Assembly: GCA_905479265.1 (NCBI GenBank)
Contig: CAJQLX010000024.1
Span: 1-64,000 of the forward strand
Length of the DNA: 64,000 nucleotides
Source of the DNA: an uncultured Alphaproteobacteria bacterium
GTDB taxonomy: Bacteria > Pseudomonadota > Alphaproteobacteria > UBA7985
Direction: 5' to 3'
This document shows, in pieces, positions 16,503-26,415 of this stretch. The position numbers and the translations under genes were made by a program. Every line of letters starts with the position of its first letter. The first letter of the stretch is position 1. Below the pieces are notes generated by a model, which worked only from the letters and a program-made list of their open reading frames with translations, was not told the DNA's origin and did no database searches.

Positions 16503-17815
16503 GCGCTGGCGACCACTTCACGTCCAGATGATACCTCGGGCGGCTCTTGTTCCGGGTGTTCTGAAGCTCCGCCTGCGCCAGCACCTGCGACCAACCTTGG
16601 TTTCACCAAACCCTGCCACGCCATACCCATTATATCGTGCCAAAGTCCCATGATCCCTCGAGGCAGGAACAGCGTCACCAAGACAAACATCAGCCCCAGC
16701 ACGATCGGCCAAAACTCTGGCCAAGGCACCCCGCTGACATCGATGGATGCAGCACCAAAACCGATGGAATTGATCCAGCCCCCTGTCAGTGCAGAACGGA
16801 GCAAATTGGCGGTGATTGCCCCAACAATCGCGCCGTAAATCATGCCGCGACCACCCAGGGCGACCCAAACAGCAATCTCAATCGACTTTAAGGGGCCAAA
16901 GCTGTCGGGGTTGATGATACCCGCTTGCGGCGCAAACAACGCGCCGGCCACGCCCGCCATCATGGCGGAGATCACAAAGGCGAAAACCTTATAACCCTCG
17001 ACCTGATACCCCAGAAACCGAACGCGGTCTTCGTCATCGCGAATGCCGCGAATAACGTTGCCGAACTTGGATTGTGTCAGAAACAACGTGATGGCATAGC
17101 CCACCATCAGCGCGACGCCAGAGGCAATGAACAACAGCGCCTTGGTCGATGGCTCAGTCGTTGACGCCCCCATCACATTTTGCAGGCCCGACAGTCCGTT
17201 ATTCCCGCGCAAACCGAACTCGTTCATGATGAACAAGTAGCCAAGGACCAGCGTAAGGGCTTGCGTGATAATGGAGAGATAAACCCCCGTCACTCGGCTG
17301 CGAAACGCCAGCCACCCGAACCCAAAGGCGAGCGCCCCCGGAACGATGAGGACCAGCAAGGCATGGAACCAGAATTGGTCTGCCAGCAGCCAAAACCACG
17401 GCCACGGGTCTTCACCCTGCCCCACGACGGAGAAAATAGACTGTTTGACCGCTTCATCACGGGCGACAGCATCGGTGATTTGGGCCAGTTTCTCGTCTGC
17501 GGTGGCATAAATCAGGTTCATGCCAATGGCGTAACCGCCCAACGCGAAGAACGCACCGTGACCGAGCGACAGAATTCCGCAGTAGCCCCAGACCAAATCC
17601 ATAGCGACGGCCAGCAGCGCAAAACACAAGATCTTGCCAAACAGCTGCACCATGGTATCTGGCAGCGCTCCACTGCCGCCGGTGAACGAACCGTTGGCCA
17701 GCGGGACATAGACCATGAATGCCGCCAGCAAAGCGAACACCACCAGCATGGAAATAACCGGAGAGGCTCGGCGATAGCGACGGCCCAAATCGGTGTATTG
17801 TGTTGGGGTCATCAT
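16499..17815 (-). CDS. urtC: Urea ABC transporter permease UrtC
   Basis: A 438-residue LivM-type permease with about ten membrane helices. The segment DLVWGYCGILSLGHGAFFALGGYAIGM and the loop GLSGLQNV are typical. The polar C-terminal tail is rich in Gly, Glu and Pro. It pairs with UrtB to form the urea channel. A four-base overlap joins it to urtB. Confidence 0.93.
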   Translation of the reverse strand: MMTPTQYTDLGRRYRRASPVISMLVVFALLAAFMVYVPLANGSFTGGSGALPDTMVQLFGKILCFALLAVAMDLVWGYCGILSLGHGAFFALGGYAIGMNLIYATADEKLAQITDAVARDEAVKQSIFSVVGQGEDPWPWFWLLADQFWFHALLVLIVPGALAFGFGWLAFRSRVTGVYLSIITQALTLVLGYLFIMNEFGLRGNNGLSGLQNVMGASTTEPSTKALLFIASGVALMVGYAITLFLTQSKFGNVIRGIRDDEDRVRFLGYQVEGYKVFAFVISAMMAGVAGALFAPQAGIINPDSFGPLKSIEIAVWVALGGRGMIYGAIVGAITANLLRSALTGGWINSIGFGAASIDVSGVPWPEFWPIVLGLMFVLVTLFLPRGIMGLWHDIMGMAWQGLVKPRLVAGAGAGGASEHPEQEPPEVSSGREVVASA

Positions 17816-19425
17816 AGCTCAGCCGACCTTCCCTTTTGCGCGAACAGTCCGCGCGGACGGAATTGAATGAAGCCGATGACGGCGACGAGGATAATGGCTG
17901 TGGCAAGCAGTGTATTGTTTGGAAACAGCGGCTCGACCAACTTGGTTGCCATGCCCACAAGGCCCGCGCCAACCAGCGCCCCCCATAGACTGCCGACGCC
18001 ACCAACCACGATCACCATAAAGCTTGGGATGATCAGATCCGTCCCCATGTCAGGATTGGTCTTCAACACCTGACTGAGCACGGCCCCGGCCAGGCCCGCA
18101 ATGCCAGATCCCAGGCCAAAGGTCAGGTAATCGACACGGCTGGAGTTGATGCCCATGGTTTTGGCGATGGCGCGGTTCTGTGTGACGGCGCGCATTTCAA
18201 GGCCAAAGCGCGAGCGCTGCAAAAACAGCAACAGGCCAAAGAAGACAGCGAGCGCGATCCCAAAGACGAAAAGTCGGGGCGTGGTAATGCCCAAAATGGG
18301 ATTGAGAGACAGATTACCAGCCAACCAATCCGGGGTCACGATGGGTCGGTTCTGCGGGGTGAAAATCAAGCGGAAGGACTGTTGCAGCACCAGCGACACA
18401 CCAAAGGTCGCCAGCAGGGTTTCCAGCGGACGACCGTAGAGGAACCGGATCACCAGTCGTTCCAGAATAACCCCGGCGATAAACGCTACGGCAAAGGCGA
18501 TGGGGATCGATATGAGTAAGCCTACGCCGGACGAAACCGGCAAGGAGGTTTGCACCACAAACGTCGTGTAGGCTCCGATCATGACAAACTCGCCATGGGC
18601 CATATTGATGACCCGCATGACGCCAAAAGTGATGGCGAGGCCAATGGCGCTCAGCAGCAAAACCGAGGCTTGAGACAGGCCAAACAGGATGTTGTTGCCA
18701 AAATTGTTGAGCGCCACGCGGGTTTCGATGCTGGCAAGCCGCGCCTGTGCCGCTTCTCTTATCTCTGGCGCTGCGTTTTTATCGTTGGCAACCCGCTGAA
18801 CGGCCCCTCGTACAGATGGTTCCAGACGGTCGCCCATGGTTTCTAAAGCGGCCAACTTATCAGCGGCGTCCGAAACGGCGAAGGTTGCGATCAGTGCGGC
18901 GGTCTCAAGGGCTGATTGAACCCCGGCGACGGTTTCAGTCGCCAACGCTTGTTCGAGCAAAGCCAAGGATTGCACGGTTGGCTTTTTCGAGATTTGCTCA
19001 GCCGCCGATAGCCGCTTTTCAGGGTCAACGCTGCTGAGGTCCAGCGCGGCTAGGCCGGGCCGGAGAATGGCCTTGATCGGCGTCGAATTCTTTACTTTTT
19101 TGGTATCTTTCTTACCGACTGAACCAAGCGCATCGCCCGTAATGGGGTCGCTCAGGTCGTAGCCGGACTCAGTCTTGTCGGCGAAGACAATCAGGTTGTC
19201 GCTGCGACGGTAATGCAGGCGGCCATCAATCCAACCTTCAAGCACGTCTCGGGTCTGGGGATCACGGGTGGCGGCAACGTCGGCGGCGATTTCTTTGATC
19301 GTTGCTGTTTTACCAGCAGCGAGATCGTCCGACCGGCCGGCCAGAATGTCGCCAAGCGACTGCGCCGAGGCCCATGCGGGGCTCAATATAACCAGCGCAA
19401 CAAGAAGGGTGAGCAAACGAAGCAT
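17812..19425 (-). CDS. urtB: Urea ABC transporter permease UrtB
   Basis: A 537-residue protein with a signal peptide (MLRLLTLLVALVILSPAWAS), a periplasmic domain of about 230 residues, and a C-terminal LivH-type permease starting near NNFGNNILFGLSQASVLLLS. This long N-terminal domain distinguishes UrtB from amino-acid LivH. The open frame extends to a TTG at 19488, but the ATG at 19425 starts the signal peptide directly and is preferred. A hairpin with a T-run separates it from urtA, consistent with higher expression of the binding protein. Confidence 0.92.
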   Translation of the reverse strand: MLRLLTLLVALVILSPAWASAQSLGDILAGRSDDLAAGKTATIKEIAADVAATRDPQTRDVLEGWIDGRLHYRRSDNLIVFADKTESGYDLSDPITGDALGSVGKKDTKKVKNSTPIKAILRPGLAALDLSSVDPEKRLSAAEQISKKPTVQSLALLEQALATETVAGVQSALETAALIATFAVSDAADKLAALETMGDRLEPSVRGAVQRVANDKNAAPEIREAAQARLASIETRVALNNFGNNILFGLSQASVLLLSAIGLAITFGVMRVINMAHGEFVMIGAYTTFVVQTSLPVSSGVGLLISIPIAFAVAFIAGVILERLVIRFLYGRPLETLLATFGVSLVLQQSFRLIFTPQNRPIVTPDWLAGNLSLNPILGITTPRLFVFGIALAVFFGLLLFLQRSRFGLEMRAVTQNRAIAKTMGINSSRVDYLTFGLGSGIAGLAGAVLSQVLKTNPDMGTDLIIPSFMVIVVGGVGSLWGALVGAGLVGMATKLVEPLFPNNTLLATAIILVAVIGFIQFRPRGLFAQKGRSAEL

Positions 19426-19510
19426 GGCGTCAGCCTTTGCTGAGGAGACAGGACTACGAGACTGCTGACCCGCTGGACTTTGGGCCAAGGAATGGGTTCA
19501 GCGAGGAGCG

Positions 19511-19561
19511 AAAAAACAGTATGGGAAGGCCGACTGCGAGGAGGCAGTGAGCGACCTTCCC
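19511..19561 (-). terminator. Intercistronic hairpin with T-run between urtA and urtB
   Basis: On the minus strand GGGAAGG (19555-19561 complement) pairs with CCTTCCC (complement of 19523-19529), and inside it ACTGC pairs with GCAGT around GAGGAG. Six T residues (19511-19516 complement) follow. It looks like a partial terminator or mRNA stabiliser that sets urtA above urtBCDE. Confidence 0.65.
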
Positions 19562-19579
19562 AAGCTTAGTCAGAGCTGA

Positions 19580-20863
19580 TTAGTAGTTCTGACCAAAACA
19601 CTCGCCGGTTTCGGTGTCGTAGTTACCGCAATCGACTTCAGAGTCTGCCCAATCGGACATCCGTGTCGCAGAAGCTGCAAGGAAATCGGTCCAAGCGTCG
19701 CCCGGGACTTCGGTGGTCTGTGAAACAATGTCGAACTGGCCATCGTCCTGAATTTCACCAATCAACACTGGCTTTGTCAGGTGGTGGTTTGGCAGCATGG
19801 TTGCTTCACCGCCGGTGAGGTTTGGCACGGACATGCCGTAAATCTCTGGACGCCAGTCAGCGTAAGTTTCGGAGCCAGCAGCTTCGACAGCCTGTGCCCA
19901 AAGCTTGAAGCCGATGTAGGTTGCTTCCATTGGGTCATTGGTGACGCGTTCATCGTTGCCGATGAAGCTCTGCCACGTTTCAACAAACTCGTCGTTTACG
20001 TCAGCTTCTGCAGACTGGAAGTAGTTCCATGCTGCGAGGTGACCGACCAGCGGGCCTGTATCCAAACCGGAAAGCTCTTCTTCACCAACGGAGAAGGCCA
20101 CAACCGGAATGTCTTCAGCAGAAATGCCTTGGTTTGCGAGTTCTTTGTAGAACGGCACGTTGGCGTCTCCGTTGATCGTCGAAATCACGCCGACCTTTTT
20201 ACCCGAAGCGGACAGATCCTTAACCGTCGAAACGATGGTCTGCCAATCTGAGTGACCGAAGGGGGTGTAGTTCACGAAAATATCTTCTGCTGCGATACCT
20301 GCATCAAGAAGGTATTGCTCAAGAATGGTGTTGGTTGTCCGTGGGTACACGTAGTCCGTACCGAGCAAGGCAAAGGACTCAACGCCCAATTCTTCAAGGT
20401 AGTAGTCAACCGCTGGGATCGCCTGCTGGTTCGGTGCTGCGCCGGTGTAGAAGACGAACTTGGAGGACTCTTCGCCCTCGTACTGCACGGGGTAGAACAG
20501 CGGAACGGACGCCAATTCTTCAATGACCGGCAGGACCGACTTACGCGATACCGATGTCCAGCAACCGAACATCACGTCCACGCCTTCAATCTCGATCAGC
20601 TCACGCGCTTTTTCAGCGAAAAGCGGCCAGTCAGAAGCTGGGTCAACGACGACCGCTTCAAGCTGCTTACCGAGCAGTCCACCAGCTTTGTTCTGCTCGT
20701 CGATCATCATCAAGACCGTGTCTTTCAAGGTGGTCTCAGAGATGGCCATCGTGCCAGAAAGGGAATGAAGAACGCCAACTTTGATGGTGTCGTCTTCGGC
20801 AAGGGCAGCGTTCGCAGACAGCGCGCTCACAAGCGCCCCTGCTGCAATCAGGAACTTTTTCAT
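19580..20863 (-). CDS. urtA: Urea ABC transporter substrate-binding protein UrtA
   Basis: A 427-residue periplasmic binding protein with signal peptide MKKFLIAAGALVSALSANAA. The mature sequence IKVGVLHSLSGTMAISETTLKD matches the UrtA/FmdD type. The motif FGCWTSVSRKSVLPVIEE and the tail YDTETGECFGQNY, with a likely disulfide, also fit. An AGAGGA ribosome-binding site precedes the ATG. First gene of urtABCDE; delivers urea (or a close analogue such as short-chain amides) to UrtBC. Urease genes are not in the window. Confidence 0.93.
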   Translation of the reverse strand: MKKFLIAAGALVSALSANAALAEDDTIKVGVLHSLSGTMAISETTLKDTVLMMIDEQNKAGGLLGKQLEAVVVDPASDWPLFAEKARELIEIEGVDVMFGCWTSVSRKSVLPVIEELASVPLFYPVQYEGEESSKFVFYTGAAPNQQAIPAVDYYLEELGVESFALLGTDYVYPRTTNTILEQYLLDAGIAAEDIFVNYTPFGHSDWQTIVSTVKDLSASGKKVGVISTINGDANVPFYKELANQGISAEDIPVVAFSVGEEELSGLDTGPLVGHLAAWNYFQSAEADVNDEFVETWQSFIGNDERVTNDPMEATYIGFKLWAQAVEAAGSETYADWRPEIYGMSVPNLTGGEATMLPNHHLTKPVLIGEIQDDGQFDIVSQTTEVPGDAWTDFLAASATRMSDWADSEVDCGNYDTETGECFGQNY

Positions 20864-21941
20864 GGTTCAGGATTCCTCTTGATTTTTTATTACATTTTTT
20901 TGAACCGAAAGAGCCGGTTCGGAACGCTGGTGAAACGTTCTGAACGAAAAACTATTCAAGCCGCCCGCAGATGGTCTAGTGCTGAATCTGGCACGGCCTG
21001 TTGCTCAAAATCGGACAGGCAACGAAATCTCAAAGCGCACAGCGCAGAGAGAAGCGCACCCTAAGCCGGTGCGAAATACTGTTCGTCGCTGCCAGTGTTT
21101 CGGCTCATTTTAACCGCTTCACAGCACAAATGTTTAAGCCGTTGAGTGATAAAAACTGGCGATGTGTGGACCAACTCCTCTGAGGCCAAGGCGTAGGATT
21201 TTTTCAGCCGTTCCGGCACGAAATAGCGCCGTTGTAGAACCGACAAGACCCTTTCTCAGCCTGCCCCTGACACACCACCGCTGGCCACAGTCGCTCGTTT
21301 GTTTTCAGGTTTACGGCCCAAGGCTAAACCGCACCAACTCCGACATTTTAGGTGTTGGTTGCAAGATTGTCCGCACAACCGTCGCGCTCCGCCGGATGGT
21401 TCAGCACGGGCACGAGGGATGGGTCTCCTCAGCGATTGTCATTAGGTCATACAATCCAAAGCGACTTTTAATGCATTATTGAGCAGAGCAAATGCACTCT
21501 GAAGATGACCCCGCAGTGATGGCCCTTCACCCCCTTTTTACTCGCGCACAATCGCTACAAGCCTCGTCTGGGGCTCTCCCCTCAGGCACACGGGCATCCA
21601 CCCTTCCCCAAGGCCACCATTCGTTGCCATAAAGTCAGTGCTAAGAACCACCAGAAGCACGCGCTGTAATCGCTTGCATGAGGGCCAATAACTCTGGCTC
21701 CATAGCGCCAAATCCCCGCCCAAAAAACGGGCAGAAACTTGGAACGAGCCTGACCCCGTGGGTGGAAGACAGCCGTTCGGGTCGCTTTCCCGGCACCAAC
21801 TGGCCTCATCGGTCGAGACTCCAAGGAAACACGTGAAGTGAATTTTCCGACGCTGATTGAGGCAATGTGCCCGCGCGCCTCACAAAAACATGACGCTCCC
21901 AGACTTTTTCTGGCTGTACCGATAGCGCTAAGGTCAAAGGC
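20864..21941. other. About 1.1 kb without an intact gene, upstream of urtA
   Basis: It should hold the urtA promoter. Two short hairpins lie in the urtA leader: GAACCG/CGGTTC at 20902-20920 and GAACG/CGTTC at 20922-20940. A 61-codon minus-strand frame (21061-21246) resembles nothing I know. The right part leads into the hydrolase remnant and probably contains its decayed 5' half, but I could not recognise it in any frame. Confidence 0.5.
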
Positions 21942-22337
21942 GTGGTTCAGGCCATGCGCGCACAGAGTGTGCCAGAAATCCTTGCGACCCTTGCAAGCCG
22001 CTGGTTCACCGATGCCTTCATCGCTGCGAGCCCCGAGGTGGTCCAAGGCCGGATGGATCAGGTTGTTGGCACAGACGCCGAGATTTTCCTGAACGTTTTT
22101 GACATCTATGCGAGCACGGAAATGGCGCCTTGGTTGCATGAAATTGCGGCACCTGCGCTGGTGCTGACAGGCGAAAACGATGGTGGCTGCCCGCCGCGCT
22201 TAAACGAGCAAATCACCCGTGCAATGCCGAGCGCCGCGTTGGTGGTCTTGCCGAAGGTCAAGCACTCGATCATGTTGGAATGCGGTGACGTTGTTGCCCA
22301 GCACATGCTGTCCTTCATCAAAGGTTTGACCCCATGA
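21942..22337 (+). pseudogene. C-terminal remnant of an alpha/beta-hydrolase (enol-lactonase type)
   Basis: About 130 residues that match only the second half of a 260-residue alpha/beta-hydrolase of the 3-oxoadipate enol-lactonase group. Visible are RWFTDAFIAASPEVVQ, IAAPALVLTGENDGGCPP (strand with the catalytic Asp) and KVKHSIMLE (the catalytic His). The N-terminal core with the G-x-S-x-G nucleophile is missing, and the frame is closed by a TGA at 21891-21893. The remaining GTG at 21942 is not a credible start for a working enzyme. Its stop still overlaps the start of the epimerase gene in an ATGA, a relic of operon coupling. A degraded gene is most likely. Confidence 0.7.
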
Positions 22338-23248
22338 CCCGCAAGCGCATTCTTTTTACCGGTGGCTCTGGAAAGGCGGGACGCCACGTCGTGCCGTGGC
22401 TGTTGGAACAGGGCTATCGCGTGGTCAATGTCGATCTGACGCCCTTGGATCATCCCGGCGTTGATAACCTGATCGCTGACATCACCGATAGCGGGCAAAT
22501 GTTTAACGTCCTGACCAGCTACGCCAACTTTGACGAGCTGGAACCCGGCACGGGCGTTCCGACGTTTGATGCGGTGGTGCACTTCGCCGCTGTTCCTCGG
22601 ATCCTGCTCAAGCCGGACAACGAGACCTTTCGCGTTAACACCATGGGCACTTACAACGTCATCGAAGCCGCGACCAAGTTGGGCATCAACAAGATTGTCA
22701 TTGCATCTTCGGAAACCACCTATGGCGTGTGCTTTGCCGACGGACAGGTGAACCCGGATTTTTTGCCGCTCGAAGAAGATGACTACGACACCAACCCGAC
22801 GGATAGCTACGCGTTATCCAAAGTCGTCAATGAGCAAACGGCGCGCAGTTTTGCCAAGCGAACAGGCGCGGATATTTATGCTTTACGGATCGGAAACGTG
22901 ATCGAGCCGCACGAATATGCTGAGAACTTCCCCGGCTACTTCGCGGACCCGGCTGTGCGGCGGCGCAATGCGTTCTGCTACATCGATGCTCGCGACTTAG
23001 GCCAAATCGTGCATTTGTGCATCCAGAAAGACGGCCTCGGGTTCGAGGTCTTTAACGCCGGCAATGACGATAACTCGGCCAATATTCCGGCGCCAGAGTT
23101 GGCGGAGCGGTTCTTTCCCGGCACGCCCGTGCGCCACGCCCTTGGCCGGTTCGAAGCACTTTATTCCAACCGAAAGATCCGCGAGGTCTTAGGCTTCAAG
23201 GAACAGCACAACTGGCGCATGTACGTCGCAGATCCTGCAGCGGACTAG
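22334..23248 (+). CDS. NAD-dependent epimerase/dehydratase family protein
   Basis: A 304-residue extended SDR. The N-terminal TGGSGKAGRHVVPWLLEQG is the NAD-binding loop, the SSETTYG segment holds the catalytic Ser/Thr, and YALSK is the Tyr-xxx-Lys pair. The family acts on nucleotide sugars or, in related uronate dehydrogenases, on sugar acids. The start overlaps the broken hydrolase gene, so its original operon partner appears to have been lost. Substrate cannot be inferred. Confidence 0.85.
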   Translation: MTRKRILFTGGSGKAGRHVVPWLLEQGYRVVNVDLTPLDHPGVDNLIADITDSGQMFNVLTSYANFDELEPGTGVPTFDAVVHFAAVPRILLKPDNETFRVNTMGTYNVIEAATKLGINKIVIASSETTYGVCFADGQVNPDFLPLEEDDYDTNPTDSYALSKVVNEQTARSFAKRTGADIYALRIGNVIEPHEYAENFPGYFADPAVRRRNAFCYIDARDLGQIVHLCIQKDGLGFEVFNAGNDDNSANIPAPELAERFFPGTPVRHALGRFEALYSNRKIREVLGFKEQHNWRMYVADPAAD

Positions 23249-23378
23249 ATGCTAGGGCGCGGCAAGCCTCCGCTTTTCAGACAGTTTTAGCCCGCGAAGT
23301 CTTCTTAATCCCGCCCGTTTCCTGCTCAAAACCCTCAATAGAGTGGAGCGTGACAGAGGAATCTCGGGGGGACTTTCC

Positions 23379-23978
23379 ATGGGTTTAAGAGGATTGGTTG
23401 CGGCTGCGCTGGCATTGGTCATCACCGGATGCTCGGCGACAAGTGCGTCTGAGCGGACCAATACCGCCACCAACACGGCCACCTCTCCCACAGGCAATCA
23501 GGCGGGCAGCGGTGCCTTCATTGCCGCATCAGCAACGACGCTGGACCTAAACCAACTGGATGATGTGTTGGTGGCGGAGCTTCAAACCTTTCGCACCACA
23601 CAAGGCATGGCGACCCTTAAGCGCGATGCCCAACTGGACGCCGCCGCGCAAGCGTTGGCAACCGTGATGGCGCGCAAGAACGATTTGAGCCACAGCGCGG
23701 ATGGTCAGCGGGCGGGAGATCGGATTGAAGACGCGGGCTATGTGCTCTGCACGCAGGGCGCGCCGTGGGCGGAGAACATCGCCCGGTCTTCACAGTTCGG
23801 AACAACGGCTGATTTGGCGAACACCATCATGACGGGTTGGATCAACTCGCCGGGCCATCGCAAAAACATGGTGGGCGCATTTGCCGAAGTCGGCCTTGCC
23901 GTCGCGGAAACCAGCGACGGCAGCCGCGTCTATGCCGCACAAGTGTTCGCAACGCCCGGCCCCGGACGGTGTTTGTAA
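23379..23978 (+). CDS. CAP-domain (SCP/PR1, YkwD-like) lipoprotein
   Basis: A 199-residue exported protein. The ATG at 23379 begins a lipoprotein signal (MGLRGLVAAALALVITGCSA) with lipobox ITGC. After a Thr/Ser-rich linker comes a CAP domain: FRTTQGMATLKRDAQLDAAA, NDLSHSADGQRAGDRI, ENIA and the family signature WINSPGHRKNM, with the typical His/Glu pairs. Bacterial CAP proteins are envelope-associated and of mostly unknown activity. It stands alone between an epimerase and a convergent LysR gene. Confidence 0.85.
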   Translation: MGLRGLVAAALALVITGCSATSASERTNTATNTATSPTGNQAGSGAFIAASATTLDLNQLDDVLVAELQTFRTTQGMATLKRDAQLDAAAQALATVMARKNDLSHSADGQRAGDRIEDAGYVLCTQGAPWAENIARSSQFGTTADLANTIMTGWINSPGHRKNMVGAFAEVGLAVAETSDGSRVYAAQVFATPGPGRCL

Positions 23979-23989
23979 TCGCTACGCTT

Positions 23990-24802
23990 TCAGCTCGTCC
24001 AGATACGCGCATCTATGGCGGTGTCTTCTTTGCGATTTAGAAACACAACACGGGTGAAAACCGGCGCTTGTGCCAGCCGATGCAAGCGGCCTTGAGCCAC
24101 CAGCGCTTCGACCATCCGCGCTGGTAAATAGGCTGTGCCGCCCTTGTTCAAAATAAACGATAGGGCCGGCGAAGGCGCGTTGAATGTCAGGCGGGCGGAG
24201 TTGGCATCAGCATAGAAGGTCATATGCTGTTGGCTGAAGTCCTCACCATAGTCGACGAAAATATAACCCGGATCAAACCGCAATGGCGCATCGGGGTCTG
24301 TGGAGACCAAGATCAACTGATCCTCGCCCACCGCTTCATTCACCACCCCCACGCGCGTGATTGGCACATAGCCCAAAGCCGTATCCACCAACCCACTATC
24401 CAACCAGCCTGATAAGTCGCTCTCGCCGCCGGAGAACACGGAGACGCTGATCCCTTCGTGCTCGTCCAAAGCGGAAAACAGCCGCTCGCCCCACCCATCC
24501 CACAGATCCGCGTGCACCGCGCAGTTCCGAAACACGCGACGGCCCGTCGGCGAAGAGACTTCCAATCGCGCTTGCCGCCACATGCCGGAGATGGTTTGCG
24601 CATAGCGCTGAAGCCGCAAACCGGCGCTGGTGCAGGTCGCGCCAGACTTGGAGCGCGTGATCAATGTCTGCCCCAACGCTTCCTCCAGCGCCTTGAGGCG
24701 TGCGGTCACCGTGGACTGCGTGACATTCAACCGCTCAGACGCCCGCACGAGCGAGCCGGTTTCAACAATGGCAAGAAATGTTTGGATGGCTGCGATATTC
24801 AT
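23990..24802 (-). CDS. LysR-family transcriptional regulator
   Basis: A 270-residue LysR regulator. The N-terminal winged helix runs MNIAAIQTFLAIVETGSLVR through SERLNVTQSTVTARLKALE, and a periplasmic-binding-like effector domain follows. It is transcribed away from the aldehyde dehydrogenase operon at 24918, the usual arrangement for a LysR activator of its divergent neighbour, and a LysR-type box lies between them. Confidence 0.9.
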   Translation of the reverse strand: MNIAAIQTFLAIVETGSLVRASERLNVTQSTVTARLKALEEALGQTLITRSKSGATCTSAGLRLQRYAQTISGMWRQARLEVSSPTGRRVFRNCAVHADLWDGWGERLFSALDEHEGISVSVFSGGESDLSGWLDSGLVDTALGYVPITRVGVVNEAVGEDQLILVSTDPDAPLRFDPGYIFVDYGEDFSQQHMTFYADANSARLTFNAPSPALSFILNKGGTAYLPARMVEALVAQGRLHRLAQAPVFTRVVFLNRKEDTAIDARIWTS

Positions 24803-24810
24803 GGCACCGA

Positions 24811-24831
24811 TAATTCATGTTTTTCGAATTA
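24811..24831. promoter_or_regulatory. LysR-type box between the regulator and the ALDH operon
   Basis: TAATTC-N9-GAATTA is a perfect interrupted palindrome containing the T-N11-A form. It lies 9 bases from the LysR start and 87 bases before the ALDH start, a standard position for a LysR recognition site. Confidence 0.6.
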
Positions 24832-24917
24832 AAACCACGATTAATTTCATTTTCTTATAGGACCGCAATGATTTAGGAAGGTCTTATACAAGCACTGTTT
24901 TGGGGAGGAACTGCGCT

Positions 24918-26396
24918 GTGTCGCTTGAAGCCTATAAAATGCTGATTGATGGTCAATGGGTTAGCGCCAGTGACGGCGGGGCGTTTGAGTCCGTCGATCC
25001 CGCCACCAACACACCGTGGGCCACCATCCCCGAAGCCACCGAAGCCGACGTGGATGCCGCCGTCAAAGCCGCATATCACGCACAAACCGAAGGCCCATGG
25101 GCCAGCATGACACCGTCACAGCGCGGTAAGCTGCTGGGCAAGCTTGGTGATCTTCTGGCCGCAAACTCGGAACACCTAGGCCGCATCGAAACCCGCGATA
25201 CCGGCAAGATGTTTAAGGAGACCGCGTGGCAGGCGAAGTATATCGCCGAGTATTTCCATTTCTTCGCGGGCGCAGCTGACAAAATTAGCGGCGAGACCCT
25301 GCCCATCGACAAGCCGGACATGTTCGTGTTCACCGATCGGGAACCGCTGGGCGTGGTCGCCGCTGTGATCCCGTGGAACTCGCAAATGTTCCTCAGCGCT
25401 GTCAAGATCGGCCCCGCTTTGGCCGCTGGCAACACCATCGTGCTCAAGGCCAGCGAAGAAGCCTCCACGCCGTTGCTAGAGTTCGGCAAGCTGGTCGCAG
25501 AAGCGGGCATTCCTGCGGGTGTTGTGAATATTGTCACCGGTCATGGTGAGCCTTGTGGCCGTGTGCTGACCAGTCACCCCTTGGTCGCCCGCGTCGCCTT
25601 TACCGGCGGTCCCAAGGCCGCCGCCCACGTGATCCGTAACACAGCCAACAACTACGCGGCGCTGTCGTTGGAACTCGGTGGCAAGTCGCCGTTCATTGTC
25701 TTTGATGACGCCAATCTGGAAAGCGCGGTCAATGGTTCTGTCGCTGGGATCTTTGGCGCGTCTGGCCAAAGCTGTGTGGCGGGGTCTCGCTTGTTCCTGC
25801 AAGAGGGCATCGCGGACGCGTTCCTCGAACGGATGATTGCGACCGCCAAAGGCATCCGCATTGGCGACCCAATGGCCGATGAAACCGAAATGGGCCCGCT
25901 GTGTACCACCGCACAGGTCAGCCACATCCAGCATCAGATCAAAACGGCGGTCGATCAGGGGGGAACAATCCTGACCGGGGGCCAGCAAGCTGATGGCTTG
26001 GGCAGCCAGTACTTCCAGCCCACGATCATCGAAGCCCCGGACCCGTCCCTCGACATCGTGGATACGGAGCTGTTTGGTCCCGTCCTAACGGTGCAGCGTT
26101 TCCGGGATGAAGCGCACGTTCTGGCGCTGGCGAACCAATCCGAGCATGGCTTGGCCGCAGGCATCTTTACCCGTGACAGCGCCCGTTCGATCCGCATGGC
26201 GCGCCGCATCCGTGCTGGCATTGTGTGGGTGAATACCTACCGCGCCATCTCCCCAATTGCTGCCTTTGGCGGTGAGAAGATGTCCGGCTATGGCCGTGAA
26301 GCGGGCATGCAAGCGATGTACGACTACACCCGCCCCAAGACCGTCTGGATGAACCTATCAGACGAGCCCCTGACGTCCCCGTTCCAACCCCGTTAA
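24918..26396 (+). CDS. Aldehyde dehydrogenase (NAD(P)+)
   Basis: A 492-residue ALDH with VIPWNSQMFLSAVKIGPALAAGN, KASEEAS, FTGGPKAAAHV, ELGGKSPF (general-base Glu), the catalytic Cys in GASGQSCVAGSRL and ELFGPVLTV. The GTG at 24918 has GGAGGA eight bases upstream; a TTG at 24900 would precede that site and is rejected. First gene of an operon with a luciferase-like monooxygenase, DUF1185 protein, hydrolase and TPP enzyme. It probably oxidises the aldehyde made by one of these; which one is not known. Confidence 0.92.
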   Translation: MSLEAYKMLIDGQWVSASDGGAFESVDPATNTPWATIPEATEADVDAAVKAAYHAQTEGPWASMTPSQRGKLLGKLGDLLAANSEHLGRIETRDTGKMFKETAWQAKYIAEYFHFFAGAADKISGETLPIDKPDMFVFTDREPLGVVAAVIPWNSQMFLSAVKIGPALAAGNTIVLKASEEASTPLLEFGKLVAEAGIPAGVVNIVTGHGEPCGRVLTSHPLVARVAFTGGPKAAAHVIRNTANNYAALSLELGGKSPFIVFDDANLESAVNGSVAGIFGASGQSCVAGSRLFLQEGIADAFLERMIATAKGIRIGDPMADETEMGPLCTTAQVSHIQHQIKTAVDQGGTILTGGQQADGLGSQYFQPTIIEAPDPSLDIVDTELFGPVLTVQRFRDEAHVLALANQSEHGLAAGIFTRDSARSIRMARRIRAGIVWVNTYRAISPIAAFGGEKMSGYGREAGMQAMYDYTRPKTVWMNLSDEPLTSPFQPR

Positions 26397-26415
26397 GACG
26401 AAGTGGACTGAAACC

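Noticed and set aside
20990-21012. TGGCAC...TTGCT resembling a sigma-54 promoter near urtA
   Set aside because: The GG to GC spacing is 11, not 10, and the orientation is away from urtA.
21061-21246. A 61-codon minus-strand frame
   Set aside because: No recognisable family, no clear ribosome site, and located in a degraded zone.
21582-22139. A 185-codon minus-strand frame
   Set aside because: Antisense to the hydrolase remnant, whose plus-strand sequence shows real family motifs.
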